Below are positions 16,539 to 25,239 of a DNA stretch of 50,518 nucleotides, in pieces. Made by a program: the position numbers and the translations under genes. This stretch comes from Erwinia sp. ErVv1 (GTDB lineage: Bacteria; Pseudomonadota; Gammaproteobacteria; Enterobacterales; Enterobacteriaceae), in the NCBI RefSeq assembly GCF_900068895.1, contig NZ_CDPK01000005.1:136576-187093 (forward strand), in the 5' to 3' direction. Under the pieces are notes generated by a model. It searched no databases, was not told the origin of the DNA, and worked only from the letters and a program-made list of their open reading frames with translations. Numbering within the stretch: the first letter of the stretch is position 1; each line of letters starts with the position of its first letter.

Positions 16539-16895
16539 ATGAATATTGTAAAAACCGCAGTGATATCCACGCTTCTGCTGTCCGCTGCCGCCATGGCGGA
16601 TGACACGATGTCTATGCCTGACCGCCAGGCTCAGGGAACGGCTGCTCAGCATAGCTATCAGAGCGGGATGGATAAAATGCATCACAGCATGCAAAAAGGC
16701 ATGACCTCGCACGATCCGGACGTCGCCTTCGCTAACGGTATGACGGCCCATCATCAGGGCGCCATTGATATGGCGAAGACCGAGCTGAAATATGGCAAAG
16801 ATCCTGAAATGCGCAGGCTGGCAGAGGCGATTATTAACGCGCAGCAGCCAGAAATTGACCAGATGCAGGCGTGGCTGAAAAAGCAGAAAAAATAG
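16539..16895 (+). CDS. DUF305-family periplasmic protein, probable copper-stress protein
   Basis: 118 residues: a signal peptide to about residue 20 (…LLSAAAMA-DD), then a small helical domain. Met and His residues are abundant (MDKMHHSMQKGM, ANGMTAHHQGAIDMAK), the family's metal-binding pattern. A DUF305 protein of cyanobacteria (CopM) binds copper in the periplasm. AAGGGA precedes the ATG at 16539. The CueR-type operator directly upstream makes copper induction likely. No copA or cueO lies adjacent. Confidence 0.85.
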   Translation: MNIVKTAVISTLLLSAAAMADDTMSMPDRQAQGTAAQHSYQSGMDKMHHSMQKGMTSHDPDVAFANGMTAHHQGAIDMAKTELKYGKDPEMRRLAEAIINAQQPEIDQMQAWLKKQKK

Positions 16896-17034
16896 CCTTT
16901 CAGTGAGGCTGATGCTGCTTAATAAGGCGATAGGGCAGGCGTGAGAGGATATTAACGTGGGCGAAGGAAAAAACTCACCCGCTGAGGCGAAAGTTGTTAA
17001 AATTAACTTCTCTCTCAAACTCATGGAATACATT

Positions 17035-17229
17035 ATGTCATCGGAAATTGCACATCCCTCTACCAGCCCAAAGCAGGCTGCACTTCAGCTGGTTATTGAA
17101 CTGGTCCGTGCGGGCAAGCTCAGCCCATTACAGGGCGACGCCTCCAATATGATCTCTATTTATGAGCAGTTCAAAGCCCACTTTGAAGCGGATAAGCAGA
17201 AAAAAAGTTCGGAATCTGCCATCTCATAA
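17035..17229 (+). CDS. Small hypothetical protein
   Basis: 64 residues, mainly helical and soluble, with a polar tail (KQKKSSESAIS). The core KQAALQLVIELVRAGKLS followed by DASNMISIYEQFKAHF looks like two amphipathic helices, suggesting a small oligomeric or adaptor protein. The ATG at 17035 has a weak GGAA site; an in-frame ATG at 17023 has none. Not recognised. It is closed by a perfect hairpin shared with the convergent ABC operon. Confidence 0.62.
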   Translation: MSSEIAHPSTSPKQAALQLVIELVRAGKLSPLQGDASNMISIYEQFKAHFEADKQKKSSESAIS

Positions 17230-17233
17230 GTGT

Positions 17234-17254
17234 CGGGCGGCGTTTCGCCGCCCG
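17234..17254. terminator. Hairpin between convergent genes
   Basis: CGGGCGGCG – TTT – CGCCGCCCG, a perfect 9-bp stem between the small gene and the end of the ABC operon. Symmetric, without T-run on either strand. Confidence 0.55.
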
Positions 17255-17270
17255 TGCTTATCGCCCGGCG

Positions 17271-18848
17271 TCAATTTTTACTCACCCGATCGTAGTAGAG
17301 CATGCTGGTGCCGATCCCCTGCTGCGCCCCCTGAATATTACTGCGCAGGCCCACCAGCTTTTGCCCCTGTAGCGTGACGACATAGGGAGAGTTTTGCTGA
17401 ATCTCCGTCTGTAGCTGCTGATAGAGCGCATTGCGGGTTTTCACATTGCTCTCAGCCGCCGCGGCACGCGTCTGCTCACTGAGCTTTGGAATGGTCCAGC
17501 CCAGCCGCCATGCCAGGGTTTTCGGGCCATTCGGCACGTTGTAAGCAAAGGTGCTGGCGTTGGTATTGGGGTCAACATAGTCCGCCCCCCAATAAATAAA
17601 GATCGACTGAAAGTCACGTCCGCGCATTTTTGCCCACAGCTCCGCTTCCGCCACCGGCTGGATATCAATTTGGATATCGGCTTTGGCAAAGCTGGCCTGG
17701 AGAGCCTGTGCGATATCGGTGTAGGGTGGCTGGTTTACGATGGTCAGTGAGAAGCGCGTGCCGGGCCTGATCCCTCCCTGCTGCAAAATCGCTTTTGCCT
17801 TGTTCAGATCGTAGTGGAAAGGCTGACTGGTAAGGGCCCCGTCGAAACCCTCAGGCAAAAATGTCTGATGCACCTGAAACTGGCCCTTCAGCAGATCCTT
17901 TGAAATCCCATCGTAATCAACCAGCCAGCGGGCGGCCTGCCACAGCGCCGGGTTACCCAGCGCACTCTGCTGTTTGTTCTGTGTGTTGAAGCCCAGATAA
18001 TAAATCAGGCTGGACGGAAAGCTGGCAACTTTCACCCCGGACACCTTTTTGAGCGCATCAAACTGATCGGCACCCAGCTCATAGGCGACATCGGCATCCC
18101 CCTGCTGCAACAGCAGGCGGCGGGAGCCGGGATCGGACACCCCCTTAAGAATGACCCGCTTCAGCTTCGGCAGCGGCACCGCGTGAGGGTTCTCCTCCAG
18201 AACCAGCGCCTGCTGAGGGACAAAGTTGCGAATGGCGTAGGCCGCGCTGCCCGCCGAATGGTTGCGCAGCCAGCCGTTGCCAAAATCACCGTTGCTGGCA
18301 TGCTGCTGCGCCAGCTTGCTGTCCACCACCGAGGCCACCGGCGCGCTGAGCAGCCGCAGCGCCAGATCGCGGCCAATCGCCGAGGTCCAGCGGATCTCTA
18401 TCTGATGGTCACCCTGTGCGATCAGCTGGCCGTCGATATTTTCCGGCGTCCAGCCAAATTCACCGAGAATAAACGCCGGCGTCTTGTTGAGCTTTACGCC
18501 CCGGCTCAGCGAATAGACCACGTCCTGCGCGGTAACGGGATTTCCGCTGGCGAACGTGGCGTCAGGGCGCAGGGTGAAGAGCAGGCTGCGATCGGTTGCG
18601 CCCGGCTGCCAGGCGCTGGCGAGTGCGGGATCCAGTCTGCGCGGATCGGTGCGATCGGTGGCGACCAGTCCCTGATAAACGTTAATCAGGCTGCTGGTGC
18701 TCACCGTTTCAAAACTTTCAGCGGGGTCGAAGCTGATAATGCCGTCCAGCGGTATGGCAACCACCAGCGTATCGGCTGGCGTAGCGGCATGAGCCAGCTG
18801 GGCTAAGCCCAGCGTGACCGCTGCGGTAAGCGTAAGAATTTTTCGCAT
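17271..18848 (-). CDS. ABC transporter substrate-binding protein, SBP_bac_5 family (distal copy)
   Basis: 525 residues. The signal peptide MRKILTLTAAVTLGLAQLAHA ends at Ala21. The mature protein has the peptide-binding fold with DTLVVAIPLDGIISFDPAES at its start and the family region YVDPNTNASTFAYN. The open frame extends to 18923 but the ATG at 18848 has an AGGA site and fits the signal. It is the last gene of the operon and is a diverged paralogue of the first gene. A gap of about 107 bp separates it from the ATPase gene, so it may have its own promoter or processing. Ligand probably a peptide or related amine compound. Confidence 0.92.
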   Translation of the reverse strand: MRKILTLTAAVTLGLAQLAHAATPADTLVVAIPLDGIISFDPAESFETVSTSSLINVYQGLVATDRTDPRRLDPALASAWQPGATDRSLLFTLRPDATFASGNPVTAQDVVYSLSRGVKLNKTPAFILGEFGWTPENIDGQLIAQGDHQIEIRWTSAIGRDLALRLLSAPVASVVDSKLAQQHASNGDFGNGWLRNHSAGSAAYAIRNFVPQQALVLEENPHAVPLPKLKRVILKGVSDPGSRRLLLQQGDADVAYELGADQFDALKKVSGVKVASFPSSLIYYLGFNTQNKQQSALGNPALWQAARWLVDYDGISKDLLKGQFQVHQTFLPEGFDGALTSQPFHYDLNKAKAILQQGGIRPGTRFSLTIVNQPPYTDIAQALQASFAKADIQIDIQPVAEAELWAKMRGRDFQSIFIYWGADYVDPNTNASTFAYNVPNGPKTLAWRLGWTIPKLSEQTRAAAAESNVKTRNALYQQLQTEIQQNSPYVVTLQGQKLVGLRSNIQGAQQGIGTSMLYYDRVSKN

Positions 18849-18955
18849 TGTGGAGTCCTGGAATGGTAGCGTTATCAGGACTATAGGGGGAAACGCAGCG
18901 GGGGGAAATGCTGATTCCGGCAAGGGTTAGCTGATTAACAGATTAAGCGTTTCCC

Positions 18956-19627
18956 TCAGGGCACGATGTAGCCTCTATCCATATGCACCGCGCGATCGCA
19001 CATATGATCGATCACCTGCGGATCGTGACTGACCAGCACCATGGTCAGCTTATCCTCCTGCTTCAGGCGGTTCAGCAGGTTAAGGATCTCTGCCTGCACC
19101 GACATATCCAGTGCCGAAGTGGGCTCGTCCAGCAGCAGGATCTTCGGCTCCAGCAGCAGCGCTCGCACGATAGCCACGCGCTGGCGCTGGCCGCCCGAAA
19201 GCTGGTGCGGATAGCGGTCGGCCAGTTCAGGATCCAGACCGGCGTGGCGAAAACCGGCGTCGATGCGCAGATTGATATCCTTTTTCTTCAGCAGCTTCAG
19301 CGGCTCTGCCAGGGTGCGCCGCAGGCGATGGCGTGGATGCAGTGAGGCATAGGGATCCTGAAAGACCATCTGCACGTCCTGACGAAGCTGGCCGGTAAAC
19401 GCGCTCCCCGGCCTGGCCTGATGGCCTGCCAGCATCATCTTTCCCTGCCAGTGGGGATTTAATCCGGCCAGCGCCCACAGCAGCGAGGATTTGCCGCAGC
19501 CCGACGGGCCGACCAGACCAAAGCAGGAACCGGCCTCAACCGTCAGCGACACGTCGTGAACGACGGTACGGGTTTCATAGCCCAGTCGGTGAGAAACGCT
19601 CAGGTCGCTCAGCTCAATGATGTTCAC
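18956..19627 (-). CDS. ABC transporter ATP-binding protein (DppF/OppF type)
   Basis: 223 residues from a GTG preceded by GGAGG. Walker A GPSGCGKSS near 40, signature LSGGQRQRV near 137, Walker B ILLLDEPTSALD near 158 and the switch His in VLVSHD. It overlaps the upstream ATPase gene by 14 bp. Shorter than typical DppF (about 330) because it lacks the C-terminal oligopeptide-transporter extension. Together with the other ATPase it forms the cytosolic heterodimer of the importer. Confidence 0.92.
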   Translation of the reverse strand: MNIIELSDLSVSHRLGYETRTVVHDVSLTVEAGSCFGLVGPSGCGKSSLLWALAGLNPHWQGKMMLAGHQARPGSAFTGQLRQDVQMVFQDPYASLHPRHRLRRTLAEPLKLLKKKDINLRIDAGFRHAGLDPELADRYPHQLSGGQRQRVAIVRALLLEPKILLLDEPTSALDMSVQAEILNLLNRLKQEDKLTMVLVSHDPQVIDHMCDRAVHMDRGYIVP

Positions 19628-20462
19628 GGTGTGCCTCCAGTGCCGCGCGGTCAAGCACCGGCAGCGGTTGTCCTTTGGTTGCCAGGCTGGGGCGGCATGA
19701 CCAGAGCGTGCGGGTATAGGGATGGGTCGCGCGCGGCAGATCGGCCGCGGGTAGCCGGTCAAGAATTTCACCCTGATACATCACCATCACCCGTTCGCAG
19801 TGTTCGGCAACCTGCTGAAGATCGTGACTGATCAGCAGCAGCCCCATATTTCGCTGTTCCACCATCCGGCGGATCAGCGCCAGCACCTGATCGCGCATGG
19901 CGTGATCCAGCGCCGAGGTCGGTTCATCCGCGATCAGCAGCTGGGGATCGGCGATCAGCGCAATGGCCAGCATCACCCGCTGACCCATTCCGCCTGACAG
20001 CTGGTGGGGATAGCGGCTCATGAGCTGGCGCGGCTGAGGCAGGCCGACCGCGTCGAGCATCTCGCAGACCTTCTCTTTTATCTCCGCCCGGCTGAGCCTC
20101 GCGTGGAGCTTTAGCGGCTCCGCCACCTGCCAGCCGATGGTGCGCATTGGATTAAGCGCATATTTCGGGTCCTGCATCACCATAGCGAGCTGGCCACCAC
20201 GCAGCGGTGCCCACTGGCGTTCGCTTAGCGTCAGGGCATCTTCACCCACCACGTTGAGCGTCTGCGCATTCAGCCGCAGCGAGGGGGAAAGCAGCCCCAT
20301 CAGGCTGCGCGCGGTTAACGATTTCCCGGAGCCGGATTCGCCCACCAGCGCCACGCGTTCGCGGCCCAGCGTGAAGCTGATATCGTTGACCAGCGTGGCA
20401 CCGCTGGCGCTGGCAATGTGCAGGCGGTCCGCCACGATCAGAGAAGAGTTTTCAGTTGGCAT
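19614..20462 (-). CDS. ABC transporter ATP-binding protein (DppD/OppD type)
   Basis: 282 residues from the ATG at 20462; a GTG at 20483 is an alternative. Walker A GESGSGKSL near 36–44, signature LSGGMGQRV near 160, Walker B LLIADEPTSALDH near 180, switch His in LLISHD. The C-terminal part carries the family's ATHPYTRTLW motif. It overlaps the upstream permease gene by 11 bp, so the operon is tightly coupled. Confidence 0.93.
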   Translation of the reverse strand: MPTENSSLIVADRLHIASASGATLVNDISFTLGRERVALVGESGSGKSLTARSLMGLLSPSLRLNAQTLNVVGEDALTLSERQWAPLRGGQLAMVMQDPKYALNPMRTIGWQVAEPLKLHARLSRAEIKEKVCEMLDAVGLPQPRQLMSRYPHQLSGGMGQRVMLAIALIADPQLLIADEPTSALDHAMRDQVLALIRRMVEQRNMGLLLISHDLQQVAEHCERVMVMYQGEILDRLPAADLPRATHPYTRTLWSCRPSLATKGQPLPVLDRAALEAHREHH

Positions 20463-21312
20463 GTCGGGTATCCAGTCGGTCACGCAGGCCGTCGCCCGTC
20501 AGGTTAAAGGCGAGGCTGGCGAGAAGGATCGCGCCGCCGGGCGCGGCAGCCACCCACCACTGATCGAAAATCACTTTGCTGCCCTCGGCCACCATCGAGC
20601 CCCATTCGGCGGTCGGCGGCTGTACGCCCATGCCCAAAAAGCCCAGTCCGGCGGCGGAGAGAATGATACCGCCCAGGCTGAGCGCGGCGCGAACCACCGC
20701 ACCGGGCATACAGAGCGGCAGAATATGGCCAAACATCAGGCGCAGGCCGTTGATGCCCTGCATGCGGGCGGCGGCCAGATAGTCACTACGGCGCAGCGCC
20801 AAAGTTTCCGCGCGCGCCTGTCGGGCGAACGGTGGCCAGCTGGTTAACGCCAGCGCCAGTGCGCCGTTCATCAGTCCCGGACCCAGCATCGCCACCAGCG
20901 CCAGTGCGATAACCAGATTCGGCAGCGACAGGAAAATATCGGTAATGCGCATCAGCACCCGTTCGGTCCAGCCGCCTAAATAGCCCGCACAGATGCCGAT
21001 CAGCATGCCCACCGGAATGGTCAGCACCAGGATCAGCGCGACCAGCAGTAGCGTCGGACGGGCACCGTAGATCACTCTGGAGAGCAGATCGCGGCCAAAG
21101 CCGTCGGTTCCCAGCCAGTGAGCGGAAGAGGGCGGTAGCAGACGGGCCGTCATCAGCTGTGCGTTGGGGTCGAAGGGGGCCAGCAGCGGCGCCAGCAGCG
21201 CGGCCAGCACCAGCACTGCAACCAGCGTACCGCCGATGGCCAGTGAGGTGACGCGGGGGCGTCGGCGTCCGCGAGGCGGGACGCTTTCAAGTTCAGTCAG
21301 GTTCTGCGTCAT
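20452..21312 (-). CDS. ABC transporter permease (DppC type)
   Basis: 286 residues, six membrane helices. N-terminal OppC-type region with FDPNAQ; HWLGTDGFGRDLLSRVIYG is the signature of this permease class, and the EAA-loop region lies near RQARAETLALRRSDYLAAAR. The start overlaps the stop of the other permease in ATGA. It forms the channel with the DppB-type subunit. Confidence 0.93.
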   Translation of the reverse strand: MTQNLTELESVPPRGRRRPRVTSLAIGGTLVAVLVLAALLAPLLAPFDPNAQLMTARLLPPSSAHWLGTDGFGRDLLSRVIYGARPTLLLVALILVLTIPVGMLIGICAGYLGGWTERVLMRITDIFLSLPNLVIALALVAMLGPGLMNGALALALTSWPPFARQARAETLALRRSDYLAAARMQGINGLRLMFGHILPLCMPGAVVRAALSLGGIILSAAGLGFLGMGVQPPTAEWGSMVAEGSKVIFDQWWVAAAPGGAILLASLAFNLTGDGLRDRLDTRHAN

Positions 21313-22361
21313 CGGGTTCTCGGATCGGTAAGATAAGTCAGCGCGTCCGCCAGGGCATTCAGCGTGATAAAGCAGCCGCCAATCAGCAGCGTTGAACCCA
21401 GGATCGCTGGCGTATCGGAGGCAAATAGCGCGTTAGTCATATAGCGCCCCACGCCCGGCCAGGCAAACACCGTTTCCGTCAGGACCGAGCCTTCCAGCAG
21501 CGTGGCATAGGAGAGCGCCAGCACGGTTATCAGCGTACCGCGGACGTTAGGAAAAACGTGCAGCAGCAGGATACGACCCCGGCTGGCACCTTTGGCGCGT
21601 GCGAGAGTGACGTACTCTTTACTGCTCTCTTCCAGCAGCGCCGCGCGCAGTAGTCGGGTTATGCCCGCCATTGCCAGCAGCGCCAGCACCACCACCGGTA
21701 GCCAGAGATGGGCGATGGCATTGCGGAACATCTCCGGGTCGCCTGAAAACCAGCTATCAATCAGCACCAGGCCGGTTTTAGGCTCCAGCGTATAAATCCA
21801 GACGTCATCCAGCTGCCCCGGCCCGGCGGACCAGTGAAGGACTGCATAGAACAGCAGCAGCCCGAGCAGACCGAGCCAGAACACCGGCACCGAGTAGCCC
21901 AGGAGTGAAACCAGTCGCGCCAGGTTATCCAGCAGGCTACCCGGCTTCCACGCTGCCAGCAGCGCCAGCATAATCCCCAGTGTCGCACCGAGGATCATCG
22001 CACAGGTCGCCAGCTCGAGGGTGGCGGGAAAGGTGCGTAGCAGATCGGCTGCCACGGGCTGGCTGGTGAGGCGGGAAATCCCCAGGTCGCCGTGCACCAG
22101 ATGCGTCAGGTAGTGCCAGAACTGCATCAGCACCGGCTGGTCCAGGCCCAGATCGCGCCGCACCTGGGCATAGGTCGATTCGCTGGCGTGGTCGCCCGCA
22201 ATTTGCAGCACCGGGTCGACCGGCGACAGGTGCGACAGCATAAAGGTAAAGGCCAGCAGGCCAAGCAGCGTCACCGCCAGCGAGGCGATACCGGTCAGTA
22301 GCCGTCCGCCCCGGAGCCAAAACACCCGCGCAGATGCGCGGGTCACCGCAGCGTCTGCCAT
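21309..22361 (-). CDS. ABC transporter permease (DppB type)
   Basis: 350 residues, six helices after a cytosolic N-terminus. The class motif DPVLQIAGDHAS and DLGLDQPVLMQFWHYL lie in the periplasmic loop; LARAKGASRGRILLLHVFPN is the EAA loop that docks the ATPases. The start codon overlaps the stop of the substrate-binding gene by one base (TAATG). Confidence 0.93.
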   Translation of the reverse strand: MADAAVTRASARVFWLRGGRLLTGIASLAVTLLGLLAFTFMLSHLSPVDPVLQIAGDHASESTYAQVRRDLGLDQPVLMQFWHYLTHLVHGDLGISRLTSQPVAADLLRTFPATLELATCAMILGATLGIMLALLAAWKPGSLLDNLARLVSLLGYSVPVFWLGLLGLLLFYAVLHWSAGPGQLDDVWIYTLEPKTGLVLIDSWFSGDPEMFRNAIAHLWLPVVVLALLAMAGITRLLRAALLEESSKEYVTLARAKGASRGRILLLHVFPNVRGTLITVLALSYATLLEGSVLTETVFAWPGVGRYMTNALFASDTPAILGSTLLIGGCFITLNALADALTYLTDPRTR

Positions 22362-23929
22362 TATTTACTGACCTGGCCGTAGTAGACCATATCCGGGTTG
22401 ATACCCTGCACGTAGCCTTGCAGATTGTCACGAACGGCAATCAGGTTGCGCGCCTGCAAGCCAATCACGTAGGGCGAGTTCTTCTGCACTTCACGCTGCA
22501 TATTCTGATAAAGCGCGATGCGTTTGGTCTTGTCGCTTTCTGCGGTGGCGGCCAGCGTCTGTTTGTTCAGCTCAGGAATATGCCAGTTCGAACGCCAGGC
22601 CAGCGTGGTGCTGCCGTTTTCCGGGTTGTAGGCAAAAGCCGATGCGTTGGTATTGGGATCGAAATAATCGGCTCCCCAGGCATTCAGCGTGGCGTCATAG
22701 TGATGCGCCTTAACGGTGGTGGAGACTTCGCTGCTGATCCCCGGGATCAGCTCAACCTTCACGCCGCCTTTGGCAAAGCTGGCCTGGAGCGCCTGAGCGA
22801 TATCAAGGTAGGGCGGCTGATTGCTGACGATCAGCTTAAAGCTGACATTTTTCAGCCCAGCCTTGCTCAGAATGGCTTTGGCTTTGTCCGGGTCATAGGT
22901 ATACGGATTGTCATTCAGCGCACCGAGGAATCCTTCCGGCAGAAACGCCTGATGCACCTGGAACTGACCTTTCAGCAGCTGGTCAGCAATGCCGTGATAA
23001 TCGAAGAGGTAGCGCGAGGCTTCCCACAGCGCCGGATTTTTCAGTACCGGATTGGCTTCGGTATTGAACTGCATGTAGTAAAGCGAAGCCATAGGGATCG
23101 CCAGCGGCTTCACGCCGGGTTTATTCTTCAGCGCGGCCATCTGATCGGCACCCAGGTTGCGGGCAATATCCGCATCGCCCTGCTCAAGCAGCAGGCGGCG
23201 GGCTGCTGGCTCAGGCACGTTTTTAATCAGGACGTTTTTCAGCTTTGGCGCGCCGCCCGGTGAGCTGGCGTTGGCAGAGAGCAGTAGCACCTCGTGCGGA
23301 ATATATTTGCGGATCTGGAACGGACCGCTACCCGCCGAGTGCATGGCCAGCCATTTATTGCCGAAATCGCCCTTCTGCGCGTTGGCCATGGCGGTTTTTT
23401 CATCAATAACCGAGGCGACCGGCGCGGCGAGCAGGCTGAGCACATAGGTGGGGCTGACATTTGCCGTCCAGCTAACCTGTACGTGTTGGTCATCCACTTT
23501 TTTCAGCTGCGCGTCGATATTCTCTTTGTTCCAGCCAAGCTGGGTAAGAATAAAGGAGGGATCGAGGTTCAGCTTCACCACGCGGCTGAGGGAGAAGATC
23601 ACATCTTCCGGGCGAACCGGATTGCCAGAGGCGAATTTTGCCCCCGCGCGCAGGGTAAACGTCAGGCTGCGATTGTCACTGCCGGGCTGCCAGGCGCTGG
23701 CCAGCGTAGGCCTCAGCTCGGTCGGGTTCTCGGGATTAGACTGGATCAGACGCTGATAAAGGTTAGTAAAAGCCTGCACCGACGTGAGCTCGAACCCTTC
23801 AGCCGGGTCAAAACTGCTGGCGTCATCAATAGACTGGGCAATAACCAGCGTATCCGGTGGCGTGGCGGCAGAGGCGTTAAATGAGGCGGCCAGCGCCACG
23901 GCGAGAATTGATGGAACCGCAATCTTCAT
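22361..23929 (-). CDS. ABC transporter substrate-binding protein, SBP_bac_5 family (proximal copy)
   Basis: 522 residues with signal peptide MKIAVPSILAVALAAS…NASA (cleavage near 22). First gene of the operon, followed by both permeases and both ATPases in overlapping order. FDPNTNASAFAYNPENGSTT and GLQARNLIAVRDNLQGYVQG correspond closely to regions of the distal copy, showing common descent. The 140-bp gap to the upstream protease gene is AT-rich and should hold the operon promoter. Ligand probably a peptide-like compound. Confidence 0.93.
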   Translation of the reverse strand: MKIAVPSILAVALAASFNASAATPPDTLVIAQSIDDASSFDPAEGFELTSVQAFTNLYQRLIQSNPENPTELRPTLASAWQPGSDNRSLTFTLRAGAKFASGNPVRPEDVIFSLSRVVKLNLDPSFILTQLGWNKENIDAQLKKVDDQHVQVSWTANVSPTYVLSLLAAPVASVIDEKTAMANAQKGDFGNKWLAMHSAGSGPFQIRKYIPHEVLLLSANASSPGGAPKLKNVLIKNVPEPAARRLLLEQGDADIARNLGADQMAALKNKPGVKPLAIPMASLYYMQFNTEANPVLKNPALWEASRYLFDYHGIADQLLKGQFQVHQAFLPEGFLGALNDNPYTYDPDKAKAILSKAGLKNVSFKLIVSNQPPYLDIAQALQASFAKGGVKVELIPGISSEVSTTVKAHHYDATLNAWGADYFDPNTNASAFAYNPENGSTTLAWRSNWHIPELNKQTLAATAESDKTKRIALYQNMQREVQKNSPYVIGLQARNLIAVRDNLQGYVQGINPDMVYYGQVSK

Positions 23930-24068
23930 GGCTTTTTTTACCTTTTAATGTTTTGCGCGAGTGTAGATGACCCTTGTGTCAGATAAATAGTAGATTATTC
24001 GCTATAGATATGTGTTTTGGTTATAAGAAAATCGTACAGGTTATAAAAGCTTAACCTTTGTCTAACGG

Positions 24069-24725
24069 TTAGCGGGTAGCGGCAATCCACAGCCAGGGAG
24101 AGACGCCAATCAGATTGTTCAGCATATGGAGCAGGATGGGCAGCTTAAGTCCATTTGAAACGAGGCGGGCGTAGCAAAGCAGCAGTGAAAGCGCGGTCAG
24201 GGCAATAAGCGTCTGGGGATGGGTGTACTGCATATGGCAAGCGGCAAAGATTAGCGAGGCGATCAGGGCGCAGACCAGCCGCTGCTGCGGTGCCCATAGT
24301 AGTAGCCCCTGAAGCAGAAAGCCGCGAAACACCATCTCCTCAAAAACCGGGGCCAGCAGGACGACCGCCAGCGCAAAAATCACCACCCGGCGATTCCCGT
24401 CGCCAAGCTGGCTACCGGTCCAGCTTTCGTGAGACAGGTAAAACGACTGCGAAAGAATAAGCATCAGCAGTAGCGCGATGAAGATAAGAAGCTGGCGAAG
24501 GTTGAGTTTGCTCTGCGGAATGAGGGGGTAGCGGCGTGAAGTCCAAAAATAGAGCGGCACCAGCACGGCAAACTCCAGCCCACAGAGTACCGGCACCAGC
24601 ATCCCGTTTTGGCGCAGGGCGGTGAGGTCGGGCAGTACGCTTACCACCAGGGTAAGGGTGTACCACACCAGACATACGCCTGCGCAAAGCAGCGTGCGGG
24701 TTATTCTCTCATCAGGATTGTTCAT
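24069..24725 (-). CDS. CPBP-family intramembrane glutamic endopeptidase
   Basis: 218 residues, about seven membrane helices. The Abi/CPBP motifs are present: EEMVFRGFLLQGL (EExxxR) near residue 123 and FAACHMQYTH (His motif 2) near 161. These are intramembrane proteases related to Rce1; bacterial members are often of unknown role, some giving bacteriocin immunity. No bacteriocin genes are seen here. Stands alone upstream of the ABC operon. Confidence 0.88.
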   Translation of the reverse strand: MNNPDERITRTLLCAGVCLVWYTLTLVVSVLPDLTALRQNGMLVPVLCGLEFAVLVPLYFWTSRRYPLIPQSKLNLRQLLIFIALLLMLILSQSFYLSHESWTGSQLGDGNRRVVIFALAVVLLAPVFEEMVFRGFLLQGLLLWAPQQRLVCALIASLIFAACHMQYTHPQTLIALTALSLLLCYARLVSNGLKLPILLHMLNNLIGVSPWLWIAATR

Positions 24726-24912
24726 CAGGTACGCCCCAGGCCAAATTCTGCTAAGGGTAACTGATTTATCCTGTTGCTGCGCGCCAGAACGTCACGTTGT
24801 CGTGTACGCGAACAGGGCCAGGGTCAAATTCAAAAGCCTTTCTCAATTGTTGCGAAACTCTGCTAACCTGCCGCTTAATCGCCACAGTTAATTGCAAAAC
24901 AGGAGTGGATAA

Positions 24913-25209
24913 ATGAACCGTTATGGAAAAATCGCGATGGGTATCATGCTGGCTGGGCTGGTGGGTTGCCAGTCGTCTGGAAAACAGGGCGCAAAGGATA
25001 CGCAGGTTGATCCGGAGATGGACCGCTGCGGCGCGTCTGAGTATCAGCAGTTCGTGGGTAAGCCCCTGTCGTCAGTCGACGCGCTCAGGTTTGAGCATCC
25101 CGTGCGGGCCATCCCCTATAACTCTGCGGTAACGATGGACTTTAACCTCAATCGACTTAACTTTATGGGTGATGCCCAGGGCAATATTGCCCGCGCCTAC
25201 TGCGGCTAA
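24913..25209 (+). CDS. I78-family peptidase inhibitor lipoprotein
   Basis: 98 residues. The lipobox LVGC gives lipidated Cys19 after a short signal. The mature domain has the I78 signature: DRCGASEYQQFVGKPLSSVD, then FEHPVRAIP, AVTMDFNLNRLNF and a closing CG, the two cysteines framing the domain. I78 proteins inhibit serine proteases such as elastase. AACAGGAG precedes the ATG. Monocistronic, with a hairpin (25214–25236, arms CAGGCCGGC / GCCGGCCTG) after the stop. Confidence 0.87.
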   Translation: MNRYGKIAMGIMLAGLVGCQSSGKQGAKDTQVDPEMDRCGASEYQQFVGKPLSSVDALRFEHPVRAIPYNSAVTMDFNLNRLNFMGDAQGNIARAYCG

Positions 25210-25213
25210 CCTC

Positions 25214-25236
25214 CAGGCCGGCAGATGGCCGGCCTG
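25214..25236. terminator. Hairpin between convergent genes
   Basis: CAGGCCGGC – AGATG – GCCGGCCTG, 9-bp stem between the I78 lipoprotein and the thiol oxidoreductase. No T-run. Confidence 0.5.
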
Positions 25237-25239
25237 AGC

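Noticed and set aside
16410-17033. 207-residue reading frame on the minus strand
   Set aside because: Antisense to the DUF305 gene, which has a signal peptide, family match and promoter.
24069-24725. CPBP protease as bacteriocin immunity gene
   Set aside because: No precursor peptide, transporter or modification gene next to it; the family has many other roles.
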